A stretch of DNA of 32,688 nt from Thermoplasmata archaeon (GTDB lineage Archaea > Thermoplasmatota > Thermoplasmata > Thermoplasmatales > Thermoplasmataceae): positions 1 through 32,688 of the forward strand of contig JAJZYV010000003.1 in assembly GCA_021797955.1 (NCBI GenBank), read 5' to 3'. The number at the start of each line of letters is the position of its first letter. The stretch's first letter is position 1. The notes beneath the pieces were generated by a model. That model saw only the letters and a program-made list of their open reading frames with translations. It was not told where the DNA came from and searched no databases. Shown here piece by piece: positions 1 through 7,918 of this stretch. Position numbers and translations under genes: made by a program.

Positions 1-290
1 AAACTTCAGTTGGCAAAGAAGACATTCATTTTATCAGCAAAATTCAAATTTTTCACCCAGTGAGATTTCCGGAGATTAATGTGTATCCATTTTTATTTTC
101 ATCCGAAAAAGAACTACCAGTTGTGGTTGGAGATGAAATGGAGAGGGGAGGATGGTATAAAATAGGTGAGGAAATCCAACATCACGATGATACAAAGGGG
201 GATTTCCTGGAATGGAATAATGATATAGTCTGGGGACTGACGTTTAGAATTTACTCCTATCTAATTCAAAATCATCTAATAGGCCACTAA
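1..290 (+). CDS. Nudix hydrolase-like protein, C-terminal part (cut by window start)
   Basis: The reading frame is open from the first bases and ends at TAA 288-290, so only about the last 95 residues are present. It contains FPEINVYPFLF, then an acidic stretch, then VWGLTFRIYSYLI. The pairing of an 'HP..FPEINVYPFLF' strand with a terminal 'VWGLT.RI' helix resembles the C-terminal half of CoA-pyrophosphatase-type (NudL-like) Nudix hydrolases, which cleave CoA to 3',5'-ADP and 4'-phosphopantetheine. The Nudix box itself would lie upstream of the window, so the family call is by resemblance only. A GTG at position 60 is unlikely to be the true start because the frame continues upstream with protein-like sequence. 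The stop overlaps the stop of the convergent GHMP kinase gene by three bases. Confidence 0.5.
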   Translation, partial: TSVGKEDIHFISKIQIFHPVRFPEINVYPFLFSSEKELPVVVGDEMERGGWYKIGEEIQHHDDTKGDFLEWNNDIVWGLTFRIYSYLIQNHLIGH

Positions 291-1279
291 TGACCGTTCA
301 AAACTCTGGTCCCCTCATAGGTGGGAGAGACTCTTATAACAAAGTCTGACAGGTTCATCAGTGATCTCTGTATATTCCACAATTTTTCCTTACTACCCAA
401 TACCAGAACAAATCCCTGAGAACCTCCGCCAAGGAGTCTGGCCGCGCTCGCTCCTGACATCTTTGCAGTATTTATTATAGATTCAACAATAGAACTGCTA
501 ACATTTGGACCCAAACGGCGCTTAATTTCCCAGCCCGTGTTGATATTTCTACAGAATCCATCATAATCATCATTCTGGGCGAATTCCAGATTCTGGCTAG
601 AAAGGTTTAGCAGTTCCAAAAGATTCTTTGTTGTATCACTATCCTCCTTTGCACTCTCCTGTACCTGGGCTCTCAACACATCCGAACTTTCCCTCGTACC
701 CCCTGTGTAGCAGATTATCATTCCCCCATCAAATCTTGAGAGAAACGAACGGTTTTCGATTAATTTGAATTTTGTTCTATTTCCGTCTGATTCCATGTAC
801 TTAAAACCACCAATCGAAATGGCATATGGGTCCTGGATACCCAGGGTAATCCCAAATAGGTTTTTTTCCTCTGAGTATGATTCCATTGCAAGGTTCAATG
901 GATCAATTTTTTCCTTCCTCAGTTCATATATAAGTTTCATAAGGCCAGTAACTATGGCACTGGAACTGCCGAGTCCAGATCCGGGCGGGACTTCGCCTGT
1001 AATGTATATCTTCCCGGTTTTAATACCATATTTTTGAAATAGATCTAGGGTTTTCTCCTGAAAGCTTCGTCCATGGCTTTCTCCGAGAATAACCGTTTTA
1101 AGGAAATCCCTGGACGATATTTCCAAGGGATGATTGTCATCTGTGTAAATGACCCTCACCCCCCTGTCTATGGTGGTATTTATAACCTTTGTACCATGAG
1201 TCTCAAGGAATGGTGAGATATCTGTACCTCCCCCAGAAAAGCTGACTCTTAGGGGACTATAACATTCAACTTTTTCCAC
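287..1279 (-). CDS. GHMP-family sugar kinase (heptose-7-phosphate kinase-like)
   Basis: 330 residues, the usual length of a GHMP kinase. Motif 1 is PLRVSFSGGGTD (residues 9-20). The ATP-binding motif PPGSGLGSSSA lies at 98-108, and a C-terminal glycine-rich motif LLGGGSQGF lies near 280. The N-terminal 'SPLRVSFSGGGTD' is typical of the D-glycero-D-manno-heptose 7-phosphate kinase and fucokinase-like branch, so an ATP-dependent phosphorylation of a sugar or sugar phosphate in the cytoplasm is likely. The substrate cannot be read from the sequence. The start is GTG at 1279; no in-frame ATG exists before the upstream stop. Divergent from rfcL, with about 85 bases between them for both promoters. 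The Thermoplasmatales mevalonate kinases also belong to GHMP relatives, so a role in isoprenoid synthesis is a less likely alternative. Confidence 0.85.
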   Translation of the reverse strand: MEKVECYSPLRVSFSGGGTDISPFLETHGTKVINTTIDRGVRVIYTDDNHPLEISSRDFLKTVILGESHGRSFQEKTLDLFQKYGIKTGKIYITGEVPPGSGLGSSSAIVTGLMKLIYELRKEKIDPLNLAMESYSEEKNLFGITLGIQDPYAISIGGFKYMESDGNRTKFKLIENRSFLSRFDGGMIICYTGGTRESSDVLRAQVQESAKEDSDTTKNLLELLNLSSQNLEFAQNDDYDGFCRNINTGWEIKRRLGPNVSSSIVESIINTAKMSGASAARLLGGGSQGFVLVLGSKEKLWNIQRSLMNLSDFVIRVSPTYEGTRVLNGH

Positions 1280-1364
1280 TGGACATCTATGTAATTCACA
1301 TATTTGTCTTTGCTGATCTACAACAGCAGAGTGAAGATTTTAAGGCAGGTGGTAATTATAGCAC

Positions 1365-2711
1365 ATGGGTCTTCTCAACGAGGAACTTCGCCCGCAGGAG
1401 TTCAAGGATGTTTTTTTGATCAGACCTGATCGGGAAAAGATAGAAAAGTGGGCAAATTCCTGGCAGGAGGGAACACCAATCAAGAAAGGGATCATTCTTT
1501 CAGGTCCACCAGGATATGGAAAAACATCAATCGCATATGCTCTGTCAAGAACTATGAACTGGGAAATTATTGAAATCAACAGTTCCGAAGTGAGGACGGA
1601 AGAATTTATTAAAAAGACGGTAGGGCTTTTCGCAAGATATGGTGATCTTTTCTCATTCGAAAAAACACAGGGGCCAAATAAAGTTGCGCTCATAGATGAA
1701 GCAGATCATATATATGAGAGGGGATCGAAGGGAGGCACCGGGGAAACTGGAGGATACAAAGCAATTTCGGAAATACTGAAAGAGACTAAGATCCCAATAA
1801 TAATTACAATGAATGAATATGAGGAATTTAAGAGAAAGAGAAGTTCGAGTGTGAACTCAATTTTATCCTACTGTGAGACAGTAGAAATTAAAAAAATATT
1901 TGAGAGAAAAGGTGGTTTGGAATACAAGAATATACTATCTACCTTGGCAGACAGAATAATTGATTATGCACAAAGGAATGGATACAGGCCTGAAAGAAGC
2001 ATTATTACAGAAATTATATCAAGCGATATACCAGATATCAGGGCAGCAATCAACGACTGCGAGGCATACATTTATTCAAAATCACTTAACCCAAGTGCAA
2101 CAGATTCAAGGGATTCGACCACAATAATCTTTGACACTTTACGTCTCATCTTTCACGGTGATGAATACTCAAAAGTCAAGAATGTGATAAACGAATCTGA
2201 CACAGCTCCAGAGCAATTGATTTTGTGGATATCTCAAAATATTCCGACCCAATCCAGAAATTTTTCTTCCATTATAGAGGCTATGGAATATTTATCTGAA
2301 ATAGATCTTACAGACAGGAGGGCCCATAGATTTCTATATTTCAGGATGATGGCATACCTTTCTGATCTTGAAGCCCTGATGTGGACAAAGATAGAAGCCA
2401 AAAGGGGGGTGTTCATTCCTTTTAGATTTTCCAATTATTTAACTATGATGAGTAAAAGCAAAAAGAATAGGGGAACCAAAATGAAGGTTGCAAGATCACT
2501 TTCAGAAATCCTGCACATGTCAAGGGAAGATGTTCTTGCCCTAAGATCAATTTTCTTAATTATGAGCAAACTTAAGATCGACTTCCCCAAACTCTTTTTG
2601 GAATATGCCAATAAGCAAATAGATGAAAGAAATAGAAATTTACAAAATCTGAAATACGTTTCCAAATCAGATGACTTAGAATTTGGGGATTTCCAGATAT
2701 TTCTCTCTTAA
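1365..2711 (+). CDS. rfcL: Replication factor C large subunit
   Basis: 448 residues. The AAA+ clamp-loader large subunit opens the PCNA ring and loads it at primer ends in an ATP-dependent step, together with the small subunit. The Walker A motif GPPGYGKT is at residues 47-54 and Walker B VALIDEAD at 107-114. The N-terminal 'ELRPQEFKDVF' corresponds to the usual 'KYRP.....' opening. The long helical C-terminal half (about 200-430) fits the collar and C-terminal domain of RfcL. It is somewhat shorter than many euryarchaeal RfcL proteins, and no convincing PIP box is seen at the C-terminus, although the end is aromatic (FGDFQIFLS). The sensor-2 region was not examined in detail. Its last 36 bases overlap the convergent rnp2 gene. 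Confidence 0.93.
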   Translation: MGLLNEELRPQEFKDVFLIRPDREKIEKWANSWQEGTPIKKGIILSGPPGYGKTSIAYALSRTMNWEIIEINSSEVRTEEFIKKTVGLFARYGDLFSFEKTQGPNKVALIDEADHIYERGSKGGTGETGGYKAISEILKETKIPIIITMNEYEEFKRKRSSSVNSILSYCETVEIKKIFERKGGLEYKNILSTLADRIIDYAQRNGYRPERSIITEIISSDIPDIRAAINDCEAYIYSKSLNPSATDSRDSTTIIFDTLRLIFHGDEYSKVKNVINESDTAPEQLILWISQNIPTQSRNFSSIIEAMEYLSEIDLTDRRAHRFLYFRMMAYLSDLEALMWTKIEAKRGVFIPFRFSNYLTMMSKSKKNRGTKMKVARSLSEILHMSREDVLALRSIFLIMSKLKIDFPKLFLEYANKQIDERNRNLQNLKYVSKSDDLEFGDFQIFLS

Positions 2712-2966
2712 ATTGCCAAGCTTGGTTTTACATCCCCTCACGGTGCCGCTAACACCAATAATTCTGTATCCATTACTCTGGTTTTCGACAAACCGACATA
2801 GTTGTTCCTTCAAAAATTGGTCTGTCAAAACAATAATATATCCTGTATCCTTAAATTTTAATTTAGCTCTGAAAACTCTCTTAAGTTCTCCTGAAATCCT
2901 ATACCCTTCTGTTTCATTCTGGCATTGGATGGCAACGTATCTCTTCCTGATGGGTGAGCATTTCAT
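2676..2966 (-). CDS. rnp2: RNase P protein component 2 (Pop5 family)
   Basis: 96 residues. The N-terminal 'RKRYVAIQCQ' matches the opening strand of Pop5/Rnp2 proteins (RRYIAF...), and the C-terminal 'GVSGTVRGCKTKL' matches the conserved 'G.SGT.R....K' motif that contacts the RNase P RNA. In archaea Pop5 pairs with Rpp30 and activates the catalytic RNA for 5' maturation of pre-tRNA. It is slightly shorter than many relatives (about 100-130 residues). The start ATG is at 2964-2966. It runs convergently into rfcL with a 36-base overlap of coding ends. It is close to L15e and a tRNA gene, a natural setting for a translation-related gene, although it is divergent from L15e. Confidence 0.8.
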   Translation of the reverse strand: MKCSPIRKRYVAIQCQNETEGYRISGELKRVFRAKLKFKDTGYIIVLTDQFLKEQLCRFVENQSNGYRIIGVSGTVRGCKTKLGNLREKYLEIPKF

Positions 2967-3094
2967 TAAGTGGTCATATTAAGAATTTTAATAAATGTTC
3001 TCAATTACAACACCTATGTCCCATTGTAATTCAAAAACAACAAAATTATTTATTATGGCTAAATATCACCTAGCATAGTTCAAGGTAGAATGAA

Positions 3095-3691
3095 ATGGTA
3101 AATCGCTCAAATCTATATGGCAATATTGCTGAAACATGGAACAATCCAAAAAAATCCGAAATTCTTATTTTCCAGCGACAGAGAATGATTGACTGGAGAA
3201 ATGGAGGAGCAGTTGAAAGAGTGGAATATCCTACAAGACTCGACAGGGCCAGATCCTTAGGATACAAAGCTAAAACAGGATTCGCAGTTGTAAGGTCAAG
3301 GGTAAGAAAAGGAGGATCAAACAGACCAAAGATAATGGGAGGAAGGAGACCAAGAAGATTGGCTTATTCCAAGCTTACGAGGAAAAAGAGCATTCAATGG
3401 ATAGCAGAAGAAAGGGCTGCAGACCGATACCCCAACATGGAGGTACTGAACTCATATTACGTTGGTGAGGATGGATTCTACAAATATTATGAAGTTATAC
3501 TCGTAGATAAGTCATCACCACAGATATACAACGACAAAAGAATTTCGTGGATATCTGAGCCGCAAAATAAGGGGAGAGTTTACAGAGGTCTAACCTCGGC
3601 AGGCTACAAGGGAAGGGGACTGAGAACAGGAAGAAAGAACTCAGCAAAGAGTAGACCCTCAATTAGGGCCAATGGTAGATTAAGAAGATAA
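3095..3691 (+). CDS. rpl15e: 50S ribosomal protein L15e
   Basis: 198 residues, the normal size. Highly basic throughout, with the characteristic [18 protein letters not shown] stretch (about 88-105), [15 protein letters not shown], and a C-terminal glycine/arginine-rich tail ([11 protein letters not shown]...). L15e is an archaeal/eukaryotic protein of the large ribosomal subunit that threads through 23S rRNA. The ATG at 3095 is preceded by AAGGT (3082-3086), a match to the anti-Shine-Dalgarno sequence, and by a TATTTATTA box about 45 bases upstream of the ATG, so a short leader is likely. A T-run directly follows the stop and precedes the tRNA gene. Confidence 0.97.
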   Translation: MVNRSNLYGNIAETWNNPKKSEILIFQRQRMIDWRNGGAVERVEYPTRLDRARSLGYKAKTGFAVVRSRVRKGGSNRPKIMGGRRPRRLAYSKLTRKKSIQWIAEERAADRYPNMEVLNSYYVGEDGFYKYYEVILVDKSSPQIYNDKRISWISEPQNKGRVYRGLTSAGYKGRGLRTGRKNSAKSRPSIRANGRLRR

Positions 3692-3702
3692 TTTTTTTAA
3701 AC
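3691..3702 (+). promoter_or_regulatory. T-run at the L15e stop / probable box A of the tRNA-Ser gene
   Basis: Seven consecutive T follow the L15e stop and then AAAC. The T-run is the kind of signal at which archaeal RNA polymerase terminates. The TTTTTTTAAAC element also lies about 28-38 bases before the tRNA 5' end, close to a TATA/box A position. Dual use is an inference. Confidence 0.4.
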
Positions 3703-3729
3703 ATTTCTACTTGATAGATATTTTCATAT

Positions 3730-3810
3730 GCCGCGGTGGCCCAGTGGTACGGCGCCAGACTTGAGATCTGGTTCCCTTGTGGATCGGGAGTTCGAATCTC
3801 TCCCGCGGCG
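3730..3810 (+). tRNA. tRNA-Ser (UGA)
   Basis: It folds as a complete cloverleaf. Acceptor GCCGCGG (3730-3736) pairs with CCGCGGC, followed by discriminator G at 3810. The anticodon arm is CCAGA-CTTGAGA-TCTGG, with anticodon TGA. The T arm is GGGAG-TTCGAAT-CTCTC with one G-U pair. A variable arm of about 14 bases lies between the anticodon and T stems, as expected for a class II serine tRNA, and discriminator G is normal for tRNA-Ser. No intron is seen in the anticodon loop. The full 3' CCA is not encoded (the genome continues CAGAT), so CCA is added after transcription. It reads UCA and probably other UCN codons. Confidence 0.95.
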
Positions 3811-4022
3811 CAGATATACTTGTTCTAATCTGATACTTCGGAACAGCCAGTTAGGAATCTTTATTTATAAACTAAGGTATGGGATTTAATAATATATTTT
3901 AGAGTAAATAATTATTCAATGTTCCCTATAGAGATCTTTACTGTTTTTATATAATCTGTCCTTTAAAGGAGGATAAATGGGAATGCGTATATTGGTGGAA
4001 GTTTGGAACCCTTAAAATTTCA

Positions 4023-4601
4023 TTAGTCTATTCTATGAGTCTCTATAAAATTGAAGAATTTTGTCTCTTTTTCATTTCCATAATATATGGTGAACTCAAG
4101 AAATCTTGAATTTACTTGAGTTGTGTTGTTTTGAATTTGAACAAAAAATTTAGCATCATTGTCACAGACTTCATTTACCACGTATACTTTTTCTTGTTCA
4201 CTTTTTCCTTGCGAAGGTTGAACCAGATTAAGTTTTCTTGCCAAGTAAAACACATCAACTATTTCATAATTGTGGGATTCTTTGAGTTTGATTTTACTTA
4301 AATAAAAAGTTTTTACCCGCTTAGATTCCATTATATATGGAAAAATTTCTATTCTTTTATCATCTTCCAAATCGGCGATTTTCTGAGGATAAGCAATGAA
4401 TAGCTTTCTATAATGAGTAGAAAATGTTATAAAAACACTTAATAATAGTACAATGGCATCAATTATTATAAAAATTCCTCTGAAAATTATTCCCGATTCA
4501 AAAAAAGACCCAGTGAATATAACGAAGGATATAACAAGTAAGATGGCGTTAAGGTATGGGATCTTCTCAACGTTTATTACAAATTTTTCATGCTTCGACA
4601 C
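4023..4601 (-). CDS. Hypothetical membrane protein, two N-terminal membrane segments
   Basis: 192 residues; not recognised. Two hydrophobic segments (about residues 15-35 and 38-61, separated by a short turn) are followed by a soluble C-terminal domain of about 130 residues rich in beta-like and charged sequence, with no recognisable catalytic motif. The start is GTG at 4599-4601; the upstream gene ends at 4588, so the two overlap by 14 bases and are probably translationally coupled. It sits just after the tRNA gene at the edge of the accessory region. Low GC and the unknown fold suggest an accessory gene, but no family name can be given. Confidence 0.65.
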   Translation of the reverse strand: MSKHEKFVINVEKIPYLNAILLVISFVIFTGSFFESGIIFRGIFIIIDAIVLLLSVFITFSTHYRKLFIAYPQKIADLEDDKRIEIFPYIMESKRVKTFYLSKIKLKESHNYEIVDVFYLARKLNLVQPSQGKSEQEKVYVVNEVCDNDAKFFVQIQNNTTQVNSRFLEFTIYYGNEKETKFFNFIETHRID

Positions 4602-4944
4602 TGTTGAGGTTCACCCATAGAGATTTTAAATCCTTTTCATCACGATCTGGGAGAATATAAGCCATAAATTTATTTTCCTCTCTACTTATGCTTACTTGAG
4701 TTATATAGTCTCTGTCTAAACCTCTTACATCAAAAACTATAGATTTCACATCTTCCGGCTTAACGTTATCTTCTATTTTTGTGAGTTGAACCTCATCACG
4801 TATTGTGTCACCTATTTCTACCATGCAATACCTGAAAATTAGAGTAAATTTACTACCTAACCTTATTTCTTTAGACTTAGGTTTTAATCTTTTAATGTCT
4901 TTTAATAAAGCAGCAAAAATTTCTTCATTTACTTCAATTTCCAT
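4588..4944 (-). CDS. Hypothetical protein, coupled upstream of the membrane protein
   Basis: 118 residues from the ATG at 4942-4944; a GTG one codon upstream (4947) is an alternative start. Soluble, acidic/lysine-rich, with no signal or membrane segment. It opens with an amphipathic helix (EEIFAALLKDIKRL) followed by alternating beta-like sequence. No family recognised. It overlaps the following membrane-protein gene by 14 bases, so both are likely made from one transcript and may act together, the soluble partner perhaps binding the cytoplasmic domain. That last point is inference only. Confidence 0.6.
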   Translation of the reverse strand: MEIEVNEEIFAALLKDIKRLKPKSKEIRLGSKFTLIFRYCMVEIGDTIRDEVQLTKIEDNVKPEDVKSIVFDVRGLDRDYITQVSISREENKFMAYILPDRDEKDLKSLWVNLNSVEA

Positions 4945-5037
4945 CACAATTCCCTATAATCAGATTTTATTGAAGTTATTAAAAGCTTCTACGAGTCTTA
5001 TAACTGAATATACTATTGCAGTAAAAAATTTGAGCGG

Positions 5038-5789
5038 ACCATTCATTTCCCGCATGAACATAGTCGATGGCATTGGCCCATGGACATGCTGAAATCATAC
5101 CTGACGGAAGATGAGAGCTACCGTATGCTCTCCCTCGCGATATCAAAGATCGAGAGGCCATTGTCGCAGAACTCAATCTCACGGGATATTTATTTCACGA
5201 TCCAAGGAGAGAAGCAGATGAGAGATCGGATTTCCATCAAAGACTGAGGGGGAAGAGTCCCCGGATCGAGAGTCTCCAGGTCAGCAAAAGCATTAGTACA
5301 GTAATAGAGAACGTCGCGGACTCCTATGGCAGGTACATCACATACAGCATTGTGGACGGAAGGATCGTTACGAAGGCAAGGGACAACGCCATCTCCGCTG
5401 CGGAGAACAGAATGGCACGATTCATGCTGGGTTACAGGAGGGAATATTCCTCGTCGGAGTGCCTTTCTATTCACAGGCAACGTGATACCATTGAGAAAGT
5501 ATTCAGGGTGCTGAAGACGGATATGGACATATTTCCATTGGGAGATAACAAAGAATCCACCATCTGGGGAGTGCTGTTCGTCTTCTTTGTATCGCTCATA
5601 ATAAGATCGGGATTGCTGAGGGGAATTCAATCATCGCACCTTAATGATAAATACTCAGTGGAGAGGATGCTCCTTGAACTGGAGAAGTTGCATATGATCG
5701 AGGATCAGAATGGCATTCTGAGGGAACTGGAGAGAACAAGGAAACAGAAGGATATACTCAACGCCCTAGCGAGAATATCGTGGTGGTAA
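5038..5789 (+). pseudogene. IS4/IS1634-like DDE transposase remnant (internally deleted, frameshifted)
   Basis: Two pieces of a transposase lie in different frames. The first (frame of the ATG at 5086) gives an alpha-helical stretch like 'SYLTEDESYRMLSLAISKI', resembling an N-terminal region of IS1634-type transposases. The second (open from 5115, clear from about 5190) gives the C-terminal region: 'RIESLQVSKS', 'VDGRIVTKARDNAIS', then 'RDTIEKVFRVLKTDMDIF' with the E that ends the DDE triad in the IEKVFR..K motif, then 'LFVFFVSLIIRS'. The middle segment with the first catalytic Asp residues is missing between about 5180 and 5200. The GC content of this stretch is visibly higher than its surroundings, consistent with an acquired element. 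No terminal inverted repeats or target duplication were identified. Confidence 0.8.
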
Positions 5790-5896
5790 AAGCAAGGAGA
5801 TCAGGATACATGGAAATTTAAGGAAAAAAAATTTAGAAGACTAAAAAGAGGAAATTAAAATGGTAGAAAATCAAGGGTGAAAATGAAAGCTTTAGC

Positions 5897-6113
5897 ATGA
5901 GCAGCTTGTCCTATAATTCCACCTGAAGATGAAACATTTTCTTGGTTGAATAGCTGAAGTGCTTGATGAGGAAGAAAAGAATAAATAGCAACAATCCATT
6001 GATATTATTATGCATTCAAATAAGAGAAAGTTAAATCTTCAACTGATGTGGGTTATGCTTTCATGATTATGGGGGGGCATTAGGTTTAATGTATGCTGTT
6101 GGGCTAATTTTAA
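5897..6113 (+). pseudogene. Decayed duplicate of the small membrane-protein pair at 6498-6864
   Basis: Three blocks match the intact downstream locus in order. Block 1 starts at ATG 5897 (ATGAGCAG..GTC.TAT..ATTCCAC..GAA..GAA.CAT.T.CTTGG) and matches 6498 onward. Block 2 at about 5967-5990 (GA.GAAGAAAAG) matches the end of the first downstream gene at about 6704. Block 3 at about 6003-6113 matches the second downstream gene and reads LGLMYAVGLIL where the intact copy reads LLLAYAFGLI. The transmembrane-coding middle of gene 1 is deleted, in-frame stops follow, and a run of seven G (6071-6077) shifts the frame. It is therefore a non-functional paralogue. The stretch otherwise holds no gene. Confidence 0.65.
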
Positions 6114-6204
6114 ACTATATTAAAGAAAACGTTTAAGTTGATTGAGAATAATATAGAGATGTCAGGCATATGGGAGACAATAGGAATAACTTTAAGACAA
6201 TAAG

Positions 6205-6447
6205 GTGGTTATAACGGGAAACGAAACAGTTTGGTTATCAGTGTCTGGAATAGGGAAGAAGGAAGTTTTGGAAGGTCTAGGTTTTGATATTGAAAAATCT
6301 GGGTTAATAAAATTAAATGGAAGTTATGTAAAGTCTCCTGATGGGGAGAGTAATTTGCACTATGATGAAGTGAAGGCAGTTGTGCCAGATTCATTGGTTT
6401 TAATTTCGGATATTTCAGAGTTGGAGGGGTTATCAGAAACCCCCTGA
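6205..6447 (+). CDS. Small hypothetical protein
   Basis: 80 residues from a GTG start at 6205; no ATG is available before the upstream stop at 6193. Sequence is mixed charged/hydrophobic with no membrane segment (VWLSVSGIGKKEVLEGLGF, then SPDGESNLHYDEVKAVVPDS, then a hydrophobic strand LVLISD). Not recognised. It lies between the decayed and intact copies of the small membrane-protein locus and may belong to the same acquired segment. Coding status is supported mainly by the open frame and protein-like composition. Confidence 0.4.
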   Translation: MVITGNETVWLSVSGIGKKEVLEGLGFDIEKSGLIKLNGSYVKSPDGESNLHYDEVKAVVPDSLVLISDISELEGLSETP

Positions 6448-6497
6448 TAGGAAAAAAATTCGTCTCTTATAATATTTGAAGCTTTAAAAAGGGCAGC

Positions 6498-6734
6498 ATG
6501 AGCAGGACGTCATATGGATTCCACGTGAAACTGAAGCATGTCCTTGGGAGTCTTTCTCTCCTCTCCCTGCTTGCAGCATTTGAAGTATTCTCCATACCAG
6601 CTACGAATGGTAAAATAGATCTGTTTGGCTTCACCAAATTAATGGCAGGAGTCATATGGATTGGGGTTGCATTATTCAGCGGAGGAGTTGCCATATATCT
6701 GCACGAAGAAGAAAAGGGAGAAAATAATATATAG
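6498..6734 (+). CDS. Small membrane protein (two hydrophobic segments)
   Basis: 78 residues, ATG at 6498. Basic N-terminus (KLKH), hydrophobic segment about 17-35, a short loop, a second hydrophobic segment about 46-67 (LMAGVIWIGVALFSGGVAIYL), then an acidic tail EEEKGEN. It is likely a two-helix inner membrane protein with both ends in the cytoplasm. Family not recognised. The gene is followed 4 bases later by another tiny membrane protein, and the whole pair has a decayed copy about 600 bases upstream, which supports it being a real locus that was duplicated. Confidence 0.55.
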   Translation: MSRTSYGFHVKLKHVLGSLSLLSLLAAFEVFSIPATNGKIDLFGFTKLMAGVIWIGVALFSGGVAIYLHEEEKGENNI

Positions 6735-6738
6735 AAAA

Positions 6739-6864
6739 ATGAGATTGATGACTGTGTACAGAACCTACAGAAGAGACAAAAGAAGTAAATTTAACCTTGC
6801 CATTTCATATATCATGATGGCTAGCGGGGCCCTTTTACTCGCATACGCTTTTGGCCTCATCTGA
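6739..6864 (+). CDS. Tiny membrane protein
   Basis: 41 residues from the ATG at 6739; the same frame extends upstream to 6661, but that part overlaps the preceding gene and is not needed. The N-terminal half is strongly basic (VYRTYRRDKRSKF) and the C-terminal half is one hydrophobic helix (LAISYIMMASGALLLAYAFGLI), giving a single-span peptide with a basic cytoplasmic end. The degenerate upstream copy preserves the helix-encoding block (LGLMYAVGLIL), which argues that this short frame was once under selection. Function unknown. Confidence 0.5.
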   Translation: MRLMTVYRTYRRDKRSKFNLAISYIMMASGALLLAYAFGLI

Positions 6865-7183
6865 AAATAACAATTTCCATTTTCTTTACTAGTTTAAATC
6901 GAGAGATTTCCACTTTTCTATGCAAATTAAGTGATTATTAATATTCACCGCTAATTTAGAAAGCCATTAACAGCCCTCCAAGAATGGCGGATAATGAATG
7001 TGTCCCAGAGAATAAGAAAATTAGAGGTTTTAATCGCTAAATTTAAAATTTTAGGTAATGCAGTAATTTAATTCCAGATACTCATCCCGTCCGTGCTTTT
7101 CACGAGGTCTATATACTGATCGCATTAGTTTGAGGTTTTTATTTTATGTTACTGGAGTAACAAGAATTAATTCTTGCATTCTT
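6865..7183. other. Intergenic stretch with tandem palindromes at its end
   Basis: About 320 AT-rich bases with no convincing gene on either strand. The only structure is a pair of adjacent palindromes at 7148-7176 (listed separately) just beyond the stop of the HEPN-like gene. Confidence 0.6.
7148..7176. repeat. Two abutting palindromes
   Basis: GTTACTGGAGTAAC (7148-7161; six-base arms around GG) is followed directly by the perfect 16-base palindrome CAAGAATTAATTCTTG (7161-7176), sharing one base. They lie 8 bases past the HEPN-like gene stop, so they could form stem-loops at the 3' end of its transcript. A protein-binding site is the alternative. No strong T-run follows on the minus strand. 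Confidence 0.6.
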
Positions 7184-7918
7184 TTACTCATTCGTTATTT
7201 TCAGTTTACATCGTTCTAATATATTGCGGATATCTTCCAAATACGGAATAAAAGTGTCTATGTTTGTATTATTGGGATATCGAGATTCTTCAAATGGGGT
7301 TAACAAGGTACTTAACATCATTAAAACGACAAGGGGAAACGCACTTGATATTAGATCCATTAGTGTTTTAATTGTATCATCAGACTCTTGTATATGTGAA
7401 CCAAGATTACTCATCGTACTAAAAAAAGGTATTAAAGGTTTTAGTTTCGATTCAAGTTCATCTGTAAATTCTTTTGTTTCTTTAATTTCAAACATTTTCT
7501 CGCAAAACATCATGATTTCATACATTTCATCTTTTGATGGATTCCGATTGTCTTGCATTTTCTTGGCCTTTTGGAAAAAAGTTTTTATGTCACCAAAAAA
7601 AGGGACTTTTACATCATTGAATATGAATGAGTAATTATTGGTGAAGTCTTCAAGTTGAACTAGCAAATTTTTTCTCCAATTGTGTGTATAGCTTTTTGAT
7701 GTCAATATTGGTATGCCAAATTTTTTTAAAAACAGTCCAATTTGTGAATTTGAAGAAAGTTTTATTTTTAATAATGTTGCCTTGGCCAACTTTTCGCATG
7801 CTTGCTGAAGGAAATATAGACTTCTATGGTATTCTTTTCGTTCATAGTGTGTTTCAAAGTCCAAAAGATCAGATTCAGATTCGTGAATCCATTCTAAATA
7901 CTCTTTAGATTCATCCAT
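7184..7918 (-). CDS. HEPN-domain-like protein
   Basis: 244 residues. The N-terminal 60 residues (WIHESESDLLDFETHYERKEY, then SLYFLQQACEKLAKATLL) match the first two helices of HEPN domains, four-helix bundles found in archaeal MNT/HEPN toxin-antitoxin pairs and defence proteins. 'SYTHNWRKNLL' (about 75-85) resembles the 'tHdL..L' helix start. The HEPN RNase signature R-x4-6-H is not visible, so it may be non-catalytic. The rest is alpha-helical, with a hydrophobic helix near 190-207. No MNT nucleotidyltransferase gene is adjacent. The ATG at 7918 has a TATA-like element about 27 bases upstream (around 7940-7950), consistent with a leaderless transcript. Confidence 0.6.
   Translation of the reverse strand: MDESKEYLEWIHESESDLLDFETHYERKEYHRSLYFLQQACEKLAKATLLKIKLSSNSQIGLFLKKFGIPILTSKSYTHNWRKNLLVQLEDFTNNYSFIFNDVKVPFFGDIKTFFQKAKKMQDNRNPSKDEMYEIMMFCEKMFEIKETKEFTDELESKLKPLIPFFSTMSNLGSHIQESDDTIKTLMDLISSAFPLVVLMMLSTLLTPFEESRYPNNTNIDTFIPYLEDIRNILERCKLKITNE

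Noticed and set aside
3730..3810. tRNA-Ser as integration site with a second attachment copy
   Set aside because: The 3' part of the tRNA (TTCGAATCTCTCCCGCGGCG) was not found repeated elsewhere in the window, so no attachment pair is claimed.
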